DNA of 64,000 nucleotides, taken from contig NC_088920.1 in assembly GCF_038396675.1 (NCBI RefSeq), positions 68,977,001 to 69,041,000 on the forward strand, written 5' to 3'. Positions 22,097-35,020 of the stretch are shown here, one piece after another. Under the pieces are notes generated by a model, which did no database searches, was not told where the DNA came from, and worked only from the letters and a program-made list of their open reading frames with translations. A program made the translations under genes and the position numbers. This DNA comes from Hydra vulgaris. Its lineage: Eukaryota; Cnidaria; Hydrozoa; Anthoathecata; Hydridae. Numbering within the stretch: the first letter of the stretch is position 1; every line of letters begins with the position of its first letter.

Positions 22097-22133
22097 TCTA
22101 GTTAAAAATAGTACAAAAAATGTTCATCAACTT

Positions 22134-22449
22134 GGCTCCCATATATCAGTGAATTTTTTTTCTTCAAAAGTATACCAACCTGGGTCTGAAAAGAGCCAGA
22201 ATTTTATAGAGATTTCAAAATTCATAATTTTTTCTACTGAAACATTAAAATAATAGTATTGCAAACAAAATGTTATAAAAAAACGACCTTTTCAATTTTA
22301 GTTTATAATTGTTGTTTTTTGCATATAAGTCAAGCAACTCGTTATTATTTGAATTCATCATTATTTCTGAAATCTATATGAAATTTTGGTTCTTTTGAGG
22401 TCCAGGTTAATATACCTTTGAAAAAAAAATTCACTGATATATGGGAGCA
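22134..22449. mobile_element. MITE with GGCTCCCATATATCAGTGAA inverted ends
   Basis: The left end and the reverse complement of the right end match over about 70 bp with few differences (CTCCCATATATCAGTGAATT continuing past TATACCAACCTGG). The 316-bp element is non-coding. No convincing target duplication was identified, so the superfamily is open. Confidence 0.75.
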
Positions 22450-22561
22450 AATGTGTAATCAAGGGTCATGGAGGATGAACTTTTTCAAAAACTAAATAAA
22501 ACCAATGAGTTTTTAGTTACTATAAAACCATAGTTCATCTGTTCTTTACATCGAAAACTGG

Positions 22562-22741
<180 letters not shown>

Positions 22742-23039
22742 TCCCCTCAGTATTATCTTGTTCTATCTACAAATTTTTTTTTTTGCAAAAACCAATTTTT
22801 ATTGTTTAAAAAAGTATAATGTATTATTTCCACTTATCAGTAAATTATTACCTTCTCTGCTTCGTCAAGATTTATTCAATTTGACTTTGTTCTAATTACA
22901 ATTTTACGTATTTTGTTAGTTTTATCTTATTCTATTTCACTTTTTTAAAACATTTTAGTATTATAATGTTCTAATGCCCAAATCTGCAAATCAATGTTGT
23001 AGCGCAAGTCACGTGACTTTTTATTTTGATATTTTCAAA

Positions 23040-23110
23040 ATGTCGTCAAGTAAGTTTATTGGTTTAGTTACAAAAGAAACAATTGACTTTGAATTACTTA
23101 ATACCGACTC
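23040..23110 (+). CDS. Transposase exon 1 of the 3.4-kb element
   Basis: ATG at 23040 opens MSSSKFIGLVTKETIDFELL and ends at a consensus donor ACTC|GTAAGT. The two leftover bases complete a Ser codon with exon 2 (acceptor TTTCTACAG at 23585..23593), giving ...NTDSVDSSFHN in frame. Small first exons are normal for such elements. No alternative upstream ATG was seen. Confidence 0.6.
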
Positions 23111-23593
23111 GTAAGTAGTTTCTATTACTATGGTAATTTTAAAACTTGAAAATAAAAAGGAAAATTTTATTTTTCCGATAATTGGATTCCATTTTATGTT
23201 CTTTTAACGATAAAATAGTCAACTAATATATCGTGCATTATCAACTATTATATAAATATCGTGCATTAAAGGGTTAAAATAACTTAAGACTAGCTCTCAT
23301 ACACAGTACTAGTAGTTAACTAACTATAAATCTATATGTATAACTATATATATATAACTATATGTATAACTATATATATTGTGCCTTTAAATAACTATAT
23401 ATATATATTGTGCAAAGTCTTTAAGTAAGACTAAATTCTTTATATTATTTATTTCCTAACTGTAAAAAAATAACTTATATTACCCTGCTAATTACGATGC
23501 TTATGAAATTCCAATTGTCATTAATTTTTGATTTTTTTTTAATATTATGTTGTTTTTAAATGTAGCTAAAGTTTATACTTTTTATTTCTACAG

Positions 23594-25158
23594 TGTCGAT
23601 TCAAGTTTCCACAATAAGCTACTACATACGGATTTAGAAATAGTTGTGCCAATAGAGCAACTCTCGACAAAAAAAAAAGTTGGACGTAAAAGAACCAGAA
23701 ATCCAGATAGCTGGAAATGCAATGTCAATAAAAAAAGGACACTTTTCTAGTGAAAATACAACACGTATTGTGAAAAAAACTAAACGAACACTTGCAATTT
23801 CATCGAGGCGGCAATACTCATTTGCCTACTTTTTTCACCTGGCAGGGATTCCCATCAGAGTTTGCAAACCTTTCTTTTTAAACACTCTTGACATAAGCCA
23901 ACAAAGAATTTCATATTTTTATAAACATTTCCAAACAGATACAAACACGCCTACCCCAAGAAAACAAGGTAAACATACAAAAAAGAAAATTCCTGACGCG
24001 GTCAGAGATGGCGTTAGGAAACACATATATAGTATTCCGGTTATAGACTCGCACTATTGCCGTGCTAATACAAATAGAAAATACTTTGAGTCTGAATTGT
24101 CTATTGGTCGACTGTATGAGCTTTACCAAGACTTTTGTCAGCAAAAACGATTTCAACCGGCTAAAAAGCACTTATACTCTGAAATTTTTTTAACTGAGTT
24201 CAATATTTCTTTCCAGCAAAGAAAAAAAGATAGGTGTGATAAGTGTGAAATTTTTAAAATCAAAAGTGCTGAAGGTATTTTAAGTGATTGTGAACGGGCT
24301 CAGCATCTAAGTCATATTGAACAAAAAGAAGATGCACGCGAAGAGCGCAATAAAGACAGACAGTCAGAACATCCTGTTCTCTGTTTTGATTTACAAAATG
24401 TTTTAACAGTTCCCAAAGCTGAGATATCCAACTTCTTTTATCTTAGGAAGCTGTCTGTTTATAACATGACAGCACATCTTTCTTTAGATAAAGATGTTTA
24501 TTGTTGTATCTGGTCTGAAAGCCAATCTGGCAGAGCCGGAAATGATTTGGCATCTGCAATCCTACGAATTTTAGAATCTGTGCTTACCACCCATCCACAA
24601 CTTAAGAACCTCATTTTATGGTCAGATTCTTGCGTTCCGCAAAATAGAAACAGTATTATGAGCACGGCAATAAAGCATTTTTTAAATGCTCATCCTGATG
24701 TTGAATCTATCACTCAAAAGTTTTCTGCAAGCGGACATGGCTGTGTTCAAGAGGTTGATGCGGTTCATAGCAGCATTGACCAAAAATTAAAAAAAACTGA
24801 GGTATACAGTCCACTGGGTCTGATCAGAATACTAAAGTCTGTTAGGAGACAGAAACCTTTCAATATCCTGCAGATGAAAGATGTTGATTTTTTAAATATT
24901 CAAGCTGGAGCTAAAAGCTATAACTTTACCAAAGTGCCCTTTACTCAAGTAAAGCAATTAAAATACTATTCCAATCATCCTTTTACTGTTTCATTTAAAA
25001 CAAAACATGCAGACGGCTTCACCTCAGTTTTTGCAGGTGCCCAATCATTAAGAAAAAAGAAATCTACAGCATATCCCATAACTGCACCAAAACTGTCAAT
25101 TCAGACCAAAAAAAGCCACTTACTTTCAAAAGAAAAGAATGAAGATATTAAAAAATGA
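23594..25158 (+). pseudogene. Transposase exon 2 of the 3.4-kb element, frameshifted
   Basis: The N-terminal part in the exon-1 frame (to 23750) contains the motif RKRTRNPDSWKCNVNKK, typical of a family of invertebrate transposase-like proteins. The long remainder (to 25158) is in another frame, so a frameshift or small deletion lies at about 23710..23760. The Cys-rich stretch I would expect there is not visible. The main frame carries the conserved blocks SFAYFFHLAG, FFLNTLDIS, IDSHYCRANTNRKY, then a C-x2-C in DRCDKCEIFK, FDLQNVLTVPK (first acidic motif), LILWSDSCVPQNRN (second) and FSASGHGCVQEVDAVHSSID (third). The C-terminus is lysine-rich. The core is otherwise uninterrupted for nearly 490 codons, so decay is recent. 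The catalytic role is inferred from the family; it acts in the nucleus. Confidence 0.75.
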
Positions 25159-25322
25159 TGCCCTACATGCCTGAGATTGATAGAAATTATATGGCAACTC
25201 TTTGTGTTTAGTAATTCATGTGCATCTCCCATGTACTTTTCTTAACTATTTTTATGTCTTAATATAATTGTTTCATGAAAAAAAAAATGTTTTACTTGAA
25301 CACAACCAAATAATGTCTAAAA

Positions 25323-25788
25323 CAGGGGTGGATCCAGGTTATTGTCCTAGGGGGGAGGGGGTTATATGACCAAAAAAAATGATTTTTTCAGCTAAAACCA
25401 CTGTTTCATTTGATCATTTTTCTAACTAAGTTCAATAATTCTTTCCGGCAAAGAAAAAAAGATAGATGTAATTAGTGTAAATTTTTTAAAATCAAAAGTG
25501 CTGAAGGTACTTTAAATGATTGTGAACGGGCTCAGCATCTAAGTCATATTGAACAAAAATAAGATGCACGCGAAGAGCGTAAAAAATGCTTATAAATTAG
25601 TTTACTAATAAATATATTAAATGTTTATATAACTAACTTTTTTTTGCCAAAAATTCAAATGTTGCAAAATAATATTTTGTATTTTTTTTTTTTTTTTAAT
25701 TTCTATCAATAATATTTTGAAGATTGATAATTCTTAAGATGGGGGGGGGGGGGGAGGGGGATACTCCCATCTTTGTATCCGTCCTTGG
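25323..25788. mobile_element. Possible nested hAT-like insert carrying a transposase gene piece
   Basis: The segment starts CAGGGGTGGATCCAGG and ends TATCCGTCCTTGG; the ends are imperfect inverted repeats of the CAGGGG(C/T)GGATCC type seen in many hAT elements. It holds G-rich blocks and the 160-bp transposase-derived piece. No 8-bp target duplication was found. The segment could instead be ordinary 3' sequence of the large element. Confidence 0.35.
25420..25580 (+). pseudogene. Second, diverged copy of an internal transposase segment
   Basis: Nearly identical to 24184..24348 of the transposase gene, including GTGCTGAAGGT and ACGGGCTCAGCATCTAAGTC. The copy has lost the frame: a stop replaces Asp of the C-x2-C block (DRC-N-stop-C) and another follows EQK. 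It begins before and ends after the conserved zinc-like knot and is in the same orientation as the parent. Confidence 0.9.
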
Positions 25789-26140
25789 TAAGAAATACAT
25801 TCAAAACATTCACCAAATAAGACATTTGTGCATGTTTGGACAAACTATAATTTAAAAAACCCAAAGAAATTGACATAGAACATTATACAACTTTTGTATT
25901 TTGTAAAGTTTGTCAGTAATTTGTTCTCAAAAGTCAAAAATCATTTTTTTAAACACTAAATACACAATAATTTTCTAAAAATGGTTTATAAGGGTATTAT
26001 ATATTGACCTTGACAATTTTATAATAACAAAATTTGGTGCAAAGTTTATTTTGAACATTTTTAGGGCTTTTGAAAATTCAAATGCCTTTTTTTCAAAACC
26101 ATAGTTTAGCGACATAGAACAAGATAATACTGAGGGGACG

Positions 26141-27419
<1,279 letters not shown>

Positions 27420-27424
27420 AGCTT

Positions 27425-27560
27425 GCATTCTTGTTATTCTTGCGAGTTATTAGAGTTGAGAATGGAATGCCATATTTGAATGCAGCTTTTCTGATAGAAG
27501 TTTTTTTTCATTCACAAAATCTAACTCAGCTTTTATATCTTTTTTATTGCACAGTTTTTT
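27425..27560 (-). pseudogene. Psq-type helix-turn-helix fragment (pogo-like transposase N-terminus?)
   Basis: One minus-strand frame reads SIRKAAFKYGIPFSTLITRK, resembling the 'S.RKAA..FG.P..TL..R' helix-turn-helix of pipsqueak/CENP-B-type DNA-binding domains in pogo/Tigger transposases. The following frame is closed by stops. It is short, and no DDE part was found nearby. Confidence 0.4.
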
Positions 27561-27565
27561 ATTAG

Positions 27566-29534
27566 TTGACATCCTGAAAGTGAATAATTTATAAATATTA
27601 TTTATTTATTTTTGTTTATTAACTTTTTATAGGAAGAAACCAAACTAACACATGAGAAAAACTAATCATTAAATTCACATAGGTGAAATAAATTTAAAAA
27701 TCCATAATAATACGTAATAAAAATATTTAAAATAAAATATGCGAATGATCGGTTTTACCAAAAAAAAAATTGGAGGGTAATATTTTTTTATTATTTTGTC
27801 TTATTTTATACTATATCAGGTCGTCTACATCATGTGATCTATATCAGTAGAAAATGAAAAAATAAAATTTAATCGGTATTAAAGTTAAATTTTCTACAAG
27901 ATATGGGGTAAAAATTTTTGAAACAAAATTTGGTTTCCAAGTTCGCAATTAATACTTATAATTTGGTTCACCGAGTTCAACGCAAATAAAATTAAAAATC
28001 AAACATTTACCCTTTTCAACTTTTATAAAAATAAAATGACTGAATGAGTAATTTAAATTTTATTTAGAAATATTTAATCTAGAGGAGGTGATTTTTATTC
28101 CGATAGGGTTTTTTTTTTTTTTTTTTTTAATATTCTCTCTCTCTCAATATAATCTTTTTAAATATTAATAAAATCTTATCTCCTCTCTTTCCGAGGAGTT
28201 TTTGACCTGATGTGTTCCATAGAGTAACTAGACGTTTGAAAAAAAATTTTCTCAGGATACTTTGATTTAACATGTTAGCATTTCACAAATTTATTAATTA
28301 TACTTTGCGTTTTTACGTCATAGCGCTTTACGTCATTCCTTATGATTCAAATGCTTTAAATTTCTTTTTTTTTTTTTAAAATGGAAACGTTAGTTATTTA
28401 TTCATAAATTATTGAGTAATATGATTTATTATTAAAAACAAATTAATATTTATAAAAATAAACAAATATTTTTAATGGTTTAAATAACAACTACGTTGAA
28501 CTACTTTGATGAACTAGGTACCCAGTAATGTGGTAATCTAGGTTATCATGGACTACTAATTTTATACAATAGATACAAACAGAGTTCCAAGATATTAAAA
28601 AATATATACAACAATTTCGAAAATTTTTTTTGAACATTAGGGAGAAGTTTCTAATTTCAGTTACCATAAACAACTTTGTACATTTAGTGATTTTTTTTAT
28701 GTTTTTGAGCTATATGTTTGGTTACACATTTTTTAACTTTTTTAAAAATTTTAATGTTTCTTTTTTAAAGGTGTAAAATAATGGTTTATAGGTGATCTTG
28801 ATAAATACCAGTGAAACACGAGTTACAACAGTTTAGTAAACTAGTTTTACTAAACTTTAGTTTTACTAAAAGCTAAATGCTACGAGTCAATTGCTCAAGT
28901 GCCTTTACAAGCCAATTTGTTTCTGTATTACAATTTCCTTTTCACATAAAAACGGTTATCAAATATTGTTTTCAAGTTCTGGTGGTAGTTCTGTTGTATT
29001 AACTTTAGGCACATGAAAAATAATGGTCTACCATTATCAGCTATATTAATAGATATTTGGCACTTTACAAAATGTGCTTCCAATTACAAAGAAAGCATTC
29101 AATTAAAGAAACAAAATTACTCATGATTATGAGTGCAAGGGAAAAAATGATTTTAATCAGTTAACTATTTTTTTTAGTAAAAATAATTAGATACAACGAG
29201 AATACACGTATCTAAAACAATTAACATAAGAAAAAATAAATAATGAAACACCATAATGGAAACACCAAATGCTTTTCATGCAGTGGTTCACAACTTCATT
29301 GAAGTCATTTTAAGCATGCTTCATAAAAAATTAAATGTTTAGTGAACTATCGAAACTATTATTGAGATTTTAAAAAACCACAATTTTTTGAAACAATTTA
29401 AGAAAACAACAATTTAAGAAAACAACAATTTTTGAATCAATTTCAAAAAGTTGCTAGTTTAAAAAAATTTATGAATTTTGTAAAAACGTTTATGCTGATG
29501 TGCCAATATCAGGATTAACGTGTAACATAGTCTA

Positions 29535-29536
<2 letters not shown>
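27566..29536. other. AT-rich spacer, no gene supported
   Basis: Contains a poly-T tract at 28110..28128 followed by a short CTCT run, and three or four near-repeats of AAGAAAACAACAATTT around 29380..29440. No recognisable coding motif on either strand. Confidence 0.5.

Positions 29537-29599
<63 letters not shown>
29537..29599. repeat. (TA)n microsatellite
   Basis: About 31 uninterrupted TA units. Confidence 0.95.
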
Positions 29600-29603
<4 letters not shown>

Positions 29604-31033
29604 GTCATCAAAAATTAGGCAGCCATGACTTTGTCAGAATGTAGCGCAATTTACTCATTCAATAGTAGTATGCAACAGCTCTCGTTTTGATAGAATTTAG
29701 CTGTTTAAATTTATTTAATAAGAGACCATGAAATAGCAAAAAGATACAACACAACAAGATGTTTTATATCTTTTTTTTTTTCATGGTCAGATCTACAATT
29801 CTCCAAGTATGAACGACTAGTTTCTGATACCAACTTTTTATTCTTAAATTCTTCCAGATTTTGAATTTGAGAACTCGAGAAACAGTTGACTAACTTTGGT
29901 TAGATTAGAAATAGATTCTAGACGATGATCCAGCATTAACAAAATTCTTTCATGGTTGATTTGTTTTTTTTTGACAGCATTTTAAATAAATATCTTTCAA
30001 GTAAATTTTTATTTATGTTTTTTGTGAAAATAATTTACTGAGCTTTGTTTATGTTTAAAAAGTTATGCAATATTTGGGACGTTTGAAAAATGTTTGAAAA
30101 AGCATGGGAAATTTTTTTCGAAATATAATTGTATTTGAATTTGAAGTTCATATACAAATATTCAAAAATAAGTATTGCCTTTTTTATTATAATGTATTAT
30201 AATTATAATATACTAATTTCTAGTTATAAATAATTCAAATTGAAATATTTTTGCATTTTTTAAATTTTCAATATAATCTTTATTTTAATTAGGTTTAACT
30301 CTTACTTTTGGGTAGATAAATGCAATTTCTTATTTACTAAATTAGTCAACATAGTTACAAACTGATGTAACTAAAAAAGTCAACATAGTTACAACATGAT
30401 TTAACTAAAAATATTTTATTAGATTGACCATCATGAATAGAAATCAAAAATAGGAATCGATAATTTATTGACAAAACGTTCCAAATCATTGAAGTTGAAT
30501 TATAAAAATAAATACACAGAAATCTTGTATAAACAATTTTTTACATTTAAAAATATTCTTTTAGTTTAATTTGATTCAAATTGGCTTGATTTTGATTGAA
30601 CCTGGATTTTATTTTTTATTTTTACTTAACTATAAATAAAATGTTTTCGAATAGTTACTGATTAATTATTAAACGAAGTTTCACCTCAAATCAAAAAACA
30701 AGAGTCACCTCAAATCAAGAAATATAAAACATAAAAAAAATGTGTAAACTAATCAAAAACAATACTAAAGTTCATTTAAATTTAAATAATTTCATGACGT
30801 TGTTTTATAAGCTAATGCACAACTCCCTCAGCTAAACAAACAAAAATAATTCCTAATGTTAATCGTCTGAAATTATACTAAGTAATATTTTCAGGACTTT
30901 TTTTAAAAATGTTTATAAACAATATTTTTATACAAACATATTTTATTTTTTATTATTTTTTTTTTTCTCGTTATTCTATTATTGCAGTTTTATTAAATTT
31001 TGTTGTAGCTAATCGTTAACTTAAATTATTTAA
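29600..31033. other. AT-rich spacer, no gene supported
   Basis: Nothing beyond low-complexity AT sequence and short direct repeats (for example GTCAACATAGTTACAA twice near 30340..30395). Confidence 0.5.
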
Positions 31034-31165
31034 GGGTCGTCCATAAATTACGTCACACTCTAGTGAGGTAGGGGGGAGAGGTTAGCGGTTTTGTTACGAC
31101 TTATACTGGAATTGTTACTAAAGAGTTACGATCTTGTGACAAGGAAGGGGAGGAGGATTTCATAA
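31034..31165 (+). mobile_element. Possible transposon end (GGGTCGTCCATAAATTACGTCA motif)
   Basis: Starts with GGGTCGTCCATAAATTACGT, the form of terminal sequence repeated in many invertebrate non-autonomous DNA elements, followed by a GC-richer tract (GGTAGGGGGGAGAGG). A related inverse motif (CGTAATTTATGGATGATCCC) is at about 45693..45712. No matching opposite end nearby, so only a fragment. Confidence 0.35.
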
Positions 31166-32229
31166 ACGGTTTAAAATTGCGTATTATTTTATTTATATTT
31201 GCTTACGAAACTTTTAAAATAAAAAAAATTGTAAAATGTGTATTAATAACAAAATAACAATATTTTTTTGAAGTGAATTAGTGGTCATTTATCATGATTA
31301 TTTCTATCAGCATCGTTGTTATTTTCTCATTTATAAAATGAAAAAACTCTTGTTGCTGATGTTGAGGCAGAGGAGTAATTGCTAGGCGAGTTGAACGTTT
31401 TTTATTTCATAGTCAACAGATTCTCTATCAGATTCTTATTTATTTCATTAAGAAATAGTTTAAATTCTTGTTTACTTTTATTAAGTTTTTCGATTTTCCA
31501 AGTTACTGTTACTGCAAATGTCTTCTAACGTCAATTGAACAAATTGAATAACATATTGTTGCAAAAAAGATCAGAAATTGCAAGTACCAAATTCCTCTTG
31601 CATAACAACGCTCGGCAACACATTTCAAGTGCTGTGAAGGATATGCGGTTGCAGTTCTGCTGCTCTTCTGCGCCCAGCGTATTCATTAAATATTGCTGCT
31701 TTTAATTATCATTTATTCAGATTGATACACATGATTTGGCTGATACACAGTTTTGAAATGTTAGAGTGCGAGAATGGGTCAATGATTGGATTGGGTATAA
31801 TTCTTTTAACACTGTATCACTATGTTAACATAATGTTGGGAGAAAACTGACGAAAATAGCAGCCAGAGCGCAGTTGTTAGTGTTTGGGCACAAAACCAAG
31901 GGGTTCATCAAACGATGTGGCTTTCGCCAGATAAGCAACATTGGAAAGAAAGTAGGCGTGGACTTCCTATGGTTAATAATCTTTTGTGGTGTTCTGCAAC
32001 AAAACCGTTTTGAATTTTCAGGACACCTTAATAATAGAAAAAAAAAAAAAATAAGATGAAAAAATGGTGGAAAATACTTTTACTGATATATATTGTACCA
32101 GTTTGTCTTAATAAACAACTTTTTTAACTAAAAAAATGATCAAAGCTAGCCCAAAAACCTTATATATAAAACACTTTCATCCATTTCAAAAAAGCCTAGA
32201 TTGAATTTTAGCATTGTTATTGGCTACTA
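31166..32229. other. Spacer with a GC-richer patch, no gene supported
   Basis: 31600..32030 is less AT-rich and may be an old transposon piece, but I recognise no domain in the short frames, including the 61-codon frame at 31874. Confidence 0.4.
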
Positions 32230-32576
32230 TATATCGTAGCTTTGTCGTTAGATACTTATCGTAGCTTTGTCGTTAGATACATATCGTAGCTTTGTCGTTA
32301 GATACATATCGTAGCTTTGTCGTTAGCTACATATCGTAGCTTTGTCGTTAGATACATATCGTAGCTTTGTCGTTAGCTACATATCGTAGCTTTGTCGTTA
32401 GATACATATCGTAGCTTTGTCGTTAGATACATATCGTAGCTTTGTCGTTAGATACATATCGTAGCTTTGTCGTTAGCTACATATCGTAGCTTTGTCGTTA
32501 GATACATATCGTAGCTTTGTCGTTAGATACATATCGTAGCTTTGTCGTTAGATACATATCGTAGCTTTGTCGTTAG
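32230..32576. repeat. 25-bp minisatellite, about 14 copies
   Basis: Unit ATCGTAGCTTTGTCGTTAGA then TACAT, repeated with almost no variation except an A/C change (TTAGATAC versus TTAGCTAC) in some units. The low divergence implies recent expansion. It directly abuts the hairpin element at 32582. Confidence 0.95.
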
Positions 32577-32581
32577 GTTTG

Positions 32582-32842
32582 TTCCTTGAGTAGAAATTTC
32601 TACCTTTTTCACACAATGAAAAAGGTAGAAATTTCTACTCAAGGAAGGATATGTGATATACTCTTAATAAAGTCTAATTTTTTACTTTTTAAGGTAGTAA
32701 AATATTTCTTAAAGGTAGGAAATTGTGTAACAAATCATTTTTTTTAATATAATTTTTACCTTAAAAGGTAGGAAATTATATTAAAAACACCTACTAAGGG
32801 TATATCACTTATCTTACCCTAAAGTAGAAATTTCTACTCTTT
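32582..32842. mobile_element. Foldback element with nested inverted repeats
   Basis: It opens with a perfect palindrome (32582..32611 and 32617..32646, 30-bp arms around a 5-nt loop) containing GTAGAAATTTCTAC. An inner pair, GATATGTGATATACTCTTA near 32647 and its relative near 32795..32815, encloses more AAGGTAGGAAATT motifs in both orientations. The right side ends with another AGTAGAAATTTCTACT. It is non-coding and probably a MITE; precise ends are uncertain. Confidence 0.65.
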
Positions 32843-33145
32843 TTTTTTCGTTATGTGTGTACATAACAATAATTCTGAATAAAGAAATATATAGATATAA
32901 GTACATACATATTACGGATTATTAGTTATCGATTTTTAAACCAATATATTGATATCTACATATCGCAGGTTTGTAAACTTGCTAAGACATAAATTTAAAT
33001 CATGACATAAACAGAAATCTGACTTTTAATGTATTAATGTATAGTCAGTTTAGCTGTCTGCAACTATAGTAAATAAGTTAATAAAATTTATTAATAATAA
33101 TGGTATAATAGTTTATGGAATAAATATGAATATCATTATTTTAAA

Positions 33146-33212
33146 GATGAACACGTGATCAACCTTCTAAAGATGACTACATGATCAACATTCTATAGAT
33201 GACCACGTGATA
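33146..33212. repeat. 26-bp tandem repeat, 2.6 copies
   Basis: Units of GATGAACACGTGATCAACCT then TCTAAA with a few substitutions. Confidence 0.7.
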
Positions 33213-34107
33213 AAAAAAAACATGCAAAAGTTTCAACAACCATATCAATTACATGGTTATATTCGAAAAAAAGCTGTCAAAGAATTCTCGACATTTTCAA
33301 CAAATAGTTAAAAAAAATGAGGCCATAAAACTCTTGCCAAGGTTAAAATCTAAACACACATTAAAGCATTAGTAATGACATAGCTGCTTTTATTAGATTA
33401 TTTTAATACTTAAAAAGCGTTAAATTTTCTGATTTTTTTTTAAGAAATAAGTTATTATTTATTCAAAGAACAAAGAAATTTAAAAAATTGCTAACAACCT
33501 TGCACTTAATTTTTAAACTAATGTTTATAATGTTTATAATTTTAACTTAAGAAGACTTTGTAAAAATATAAAAATCTATTGGCAATAATTAATTTAATTT
33601 TTTTGTGTTTTCAAGCTTTAAGATTGCGTTAAGAAATAGCACTTTACAAGAACATAAAAATAGTGCTAGATTACCCTATAGATTACCCAATACGTCAAAC
33701 TATGCTATGGTGTGGGGTCTCCGATAATAATCTTTCCAAGATTTAAAAACCGTATTTTTTTATTTGATTACTTTTTAAATATTATATAGAATGTGAACCA
33801 ATCAATAAATGCACAAAATGGAATTTTAATACTAATATTTATTATTATAATACGTTATTGTATTTAATTAAATGGAGGATATTTCATGTATTATTTTTTT
33901 TTAAATACTCCAATTACAATTTATTTAAAAATACCAGTTATTTTAGTGTTTCAGTTGACTTAACTCTTGATATTGCTCGCACCCACCGAGGGTGTGGCTA
34001 TTCCTGTCACACCAACTAAGGTGTTCAATACAATTCTCCTAAGTGCGAAAAGCCAGTTTAAATGGGGCCAGTCAAACAATTCTCAACATTTTTAGTTATG
34101 AAAAAAT
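33213..34107. other. AT-rich spacer, no gene supported
   Basis: There is a small GC-richer patch at 33975..34030 (GCACCCACCGAGGGTGTGGC) that may form a short hairpin. No coding motif. Confidence 0.45.
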
Positions 34108-34290
34108 GTGCGGTCGTGGCGCAGTGGTTAGAGCGCTTCCTTTATAAGCAGGGGATCCAGGTTCGAAACGAGCTCTGGACTATTTTCGCGTCACGGTAAG
34201 TGTGAACTTCCTGCTTAAATGCACTTCCGAGGTGCTCTGTGACAAGAGCATTAGGTCTTCTTGGGGCGCCTAAAAAAAAATAAAAAATAA
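34108..34290 (+). mobile_element. tRNA-derived SINE
   Basis: The head has clear RNA polymerase III boxes: TGGCGCAGTGGTTAGAGCGC (A box) and GGTTCGAAAC (B box) 30-odd bp later, in a tRNA-like context. A unique body of about 100 bp follows (GTGAACTTCCTGCTTAAATG ... TTGGGGCGCCT), then an A-rich tail. This is the best-preserved copy in the window; relatives are at 2660, 44806 and 63766. It is not a functional tRNA: the 3' half does not pair into an acceptor stem. Confidence 0.85.
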
Positions 34291-34882
34291 AAATCACATC
34301 GGCGCATATGCAGAGCAGGTTTTGCAGGTTTTGCATTGCAGAGCAGGTTTTAAAATTTCAAGGCGAGGTTTGTCAATTAGACTTGCAAAGCTAAGTCTTA
34401 TGATAATTCCACAAAGATGTTTGCAGTATACCAAGGTATGCAAGCGATGCACCGCTGGCATGACTTAAAACAACACACTGGAAAAGAAAAAGTAATTAAA
34501 TCATTACATATATTCAAATCATTAATAAATGTAGTTCTCAATTTCGTTAATGTAACATTGACAGCAAAAAATTTCTGAAGTTGTTATTAAAAACAATGTA
34601 AAATCAATCTTGCCAGGTATTAATTGTGCGGTTGTTAAAACGTGAATTCACAAAAAAACCAATGGGCTTGGCGTTTATTGAATCAGATATTCTTTGCGAG
34701 ATTAACTTTAATGATATCTTAAACAACTTTTTCAATAAAAGATAATGAAAAAGTATTGGGCACATAAGGGGGTTGATTTTATAATCTGTGACATCCTTTA
34801 TAAGTTATTGTAATCATCGTAATTATAAATACACAGAAAGATAAAATGTTTGAAAAGTAATATGAAATTTATTTGAAAAAAT

Positions 34883-35020
34883 ATTAAACACCAGATCTCA
34901 AAACTTTTTTATTAAACACCAGATCTCAAAACTTTTTTATTAAACACCAGTTCTCAAAACTTTTTTATTAAACACCAGATCTCAAAACTTTTTTATTAAA
35001 CACCAGATCTCAAAACTTTT
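34883..35020. repeat. 28-bp tandem repeat, five copies
   Basis: Unit ATTAAACACCAGATCTCAAA then ACTTTTTT, almost identical in all copies. Confidence 0.9.

Noticed and set aside
23911-24171. Minus-strand 86-residue frame in the 3.4-kb transposon
   Set aside because: Antisense of the well-conserved transposase frame.
32230-32576. CRISPR-like array
   Set aside because: The 25-bp units are head to tail with no unique spacers. This is a plain minisatellite in a eukaryotic genome.
34108-34180. A functional tRNA gene
   Set aside because: The A and B boxes are good, but no acceptor-stem pairing is seen and the unit continues into a SINE body with an A-rich tail.
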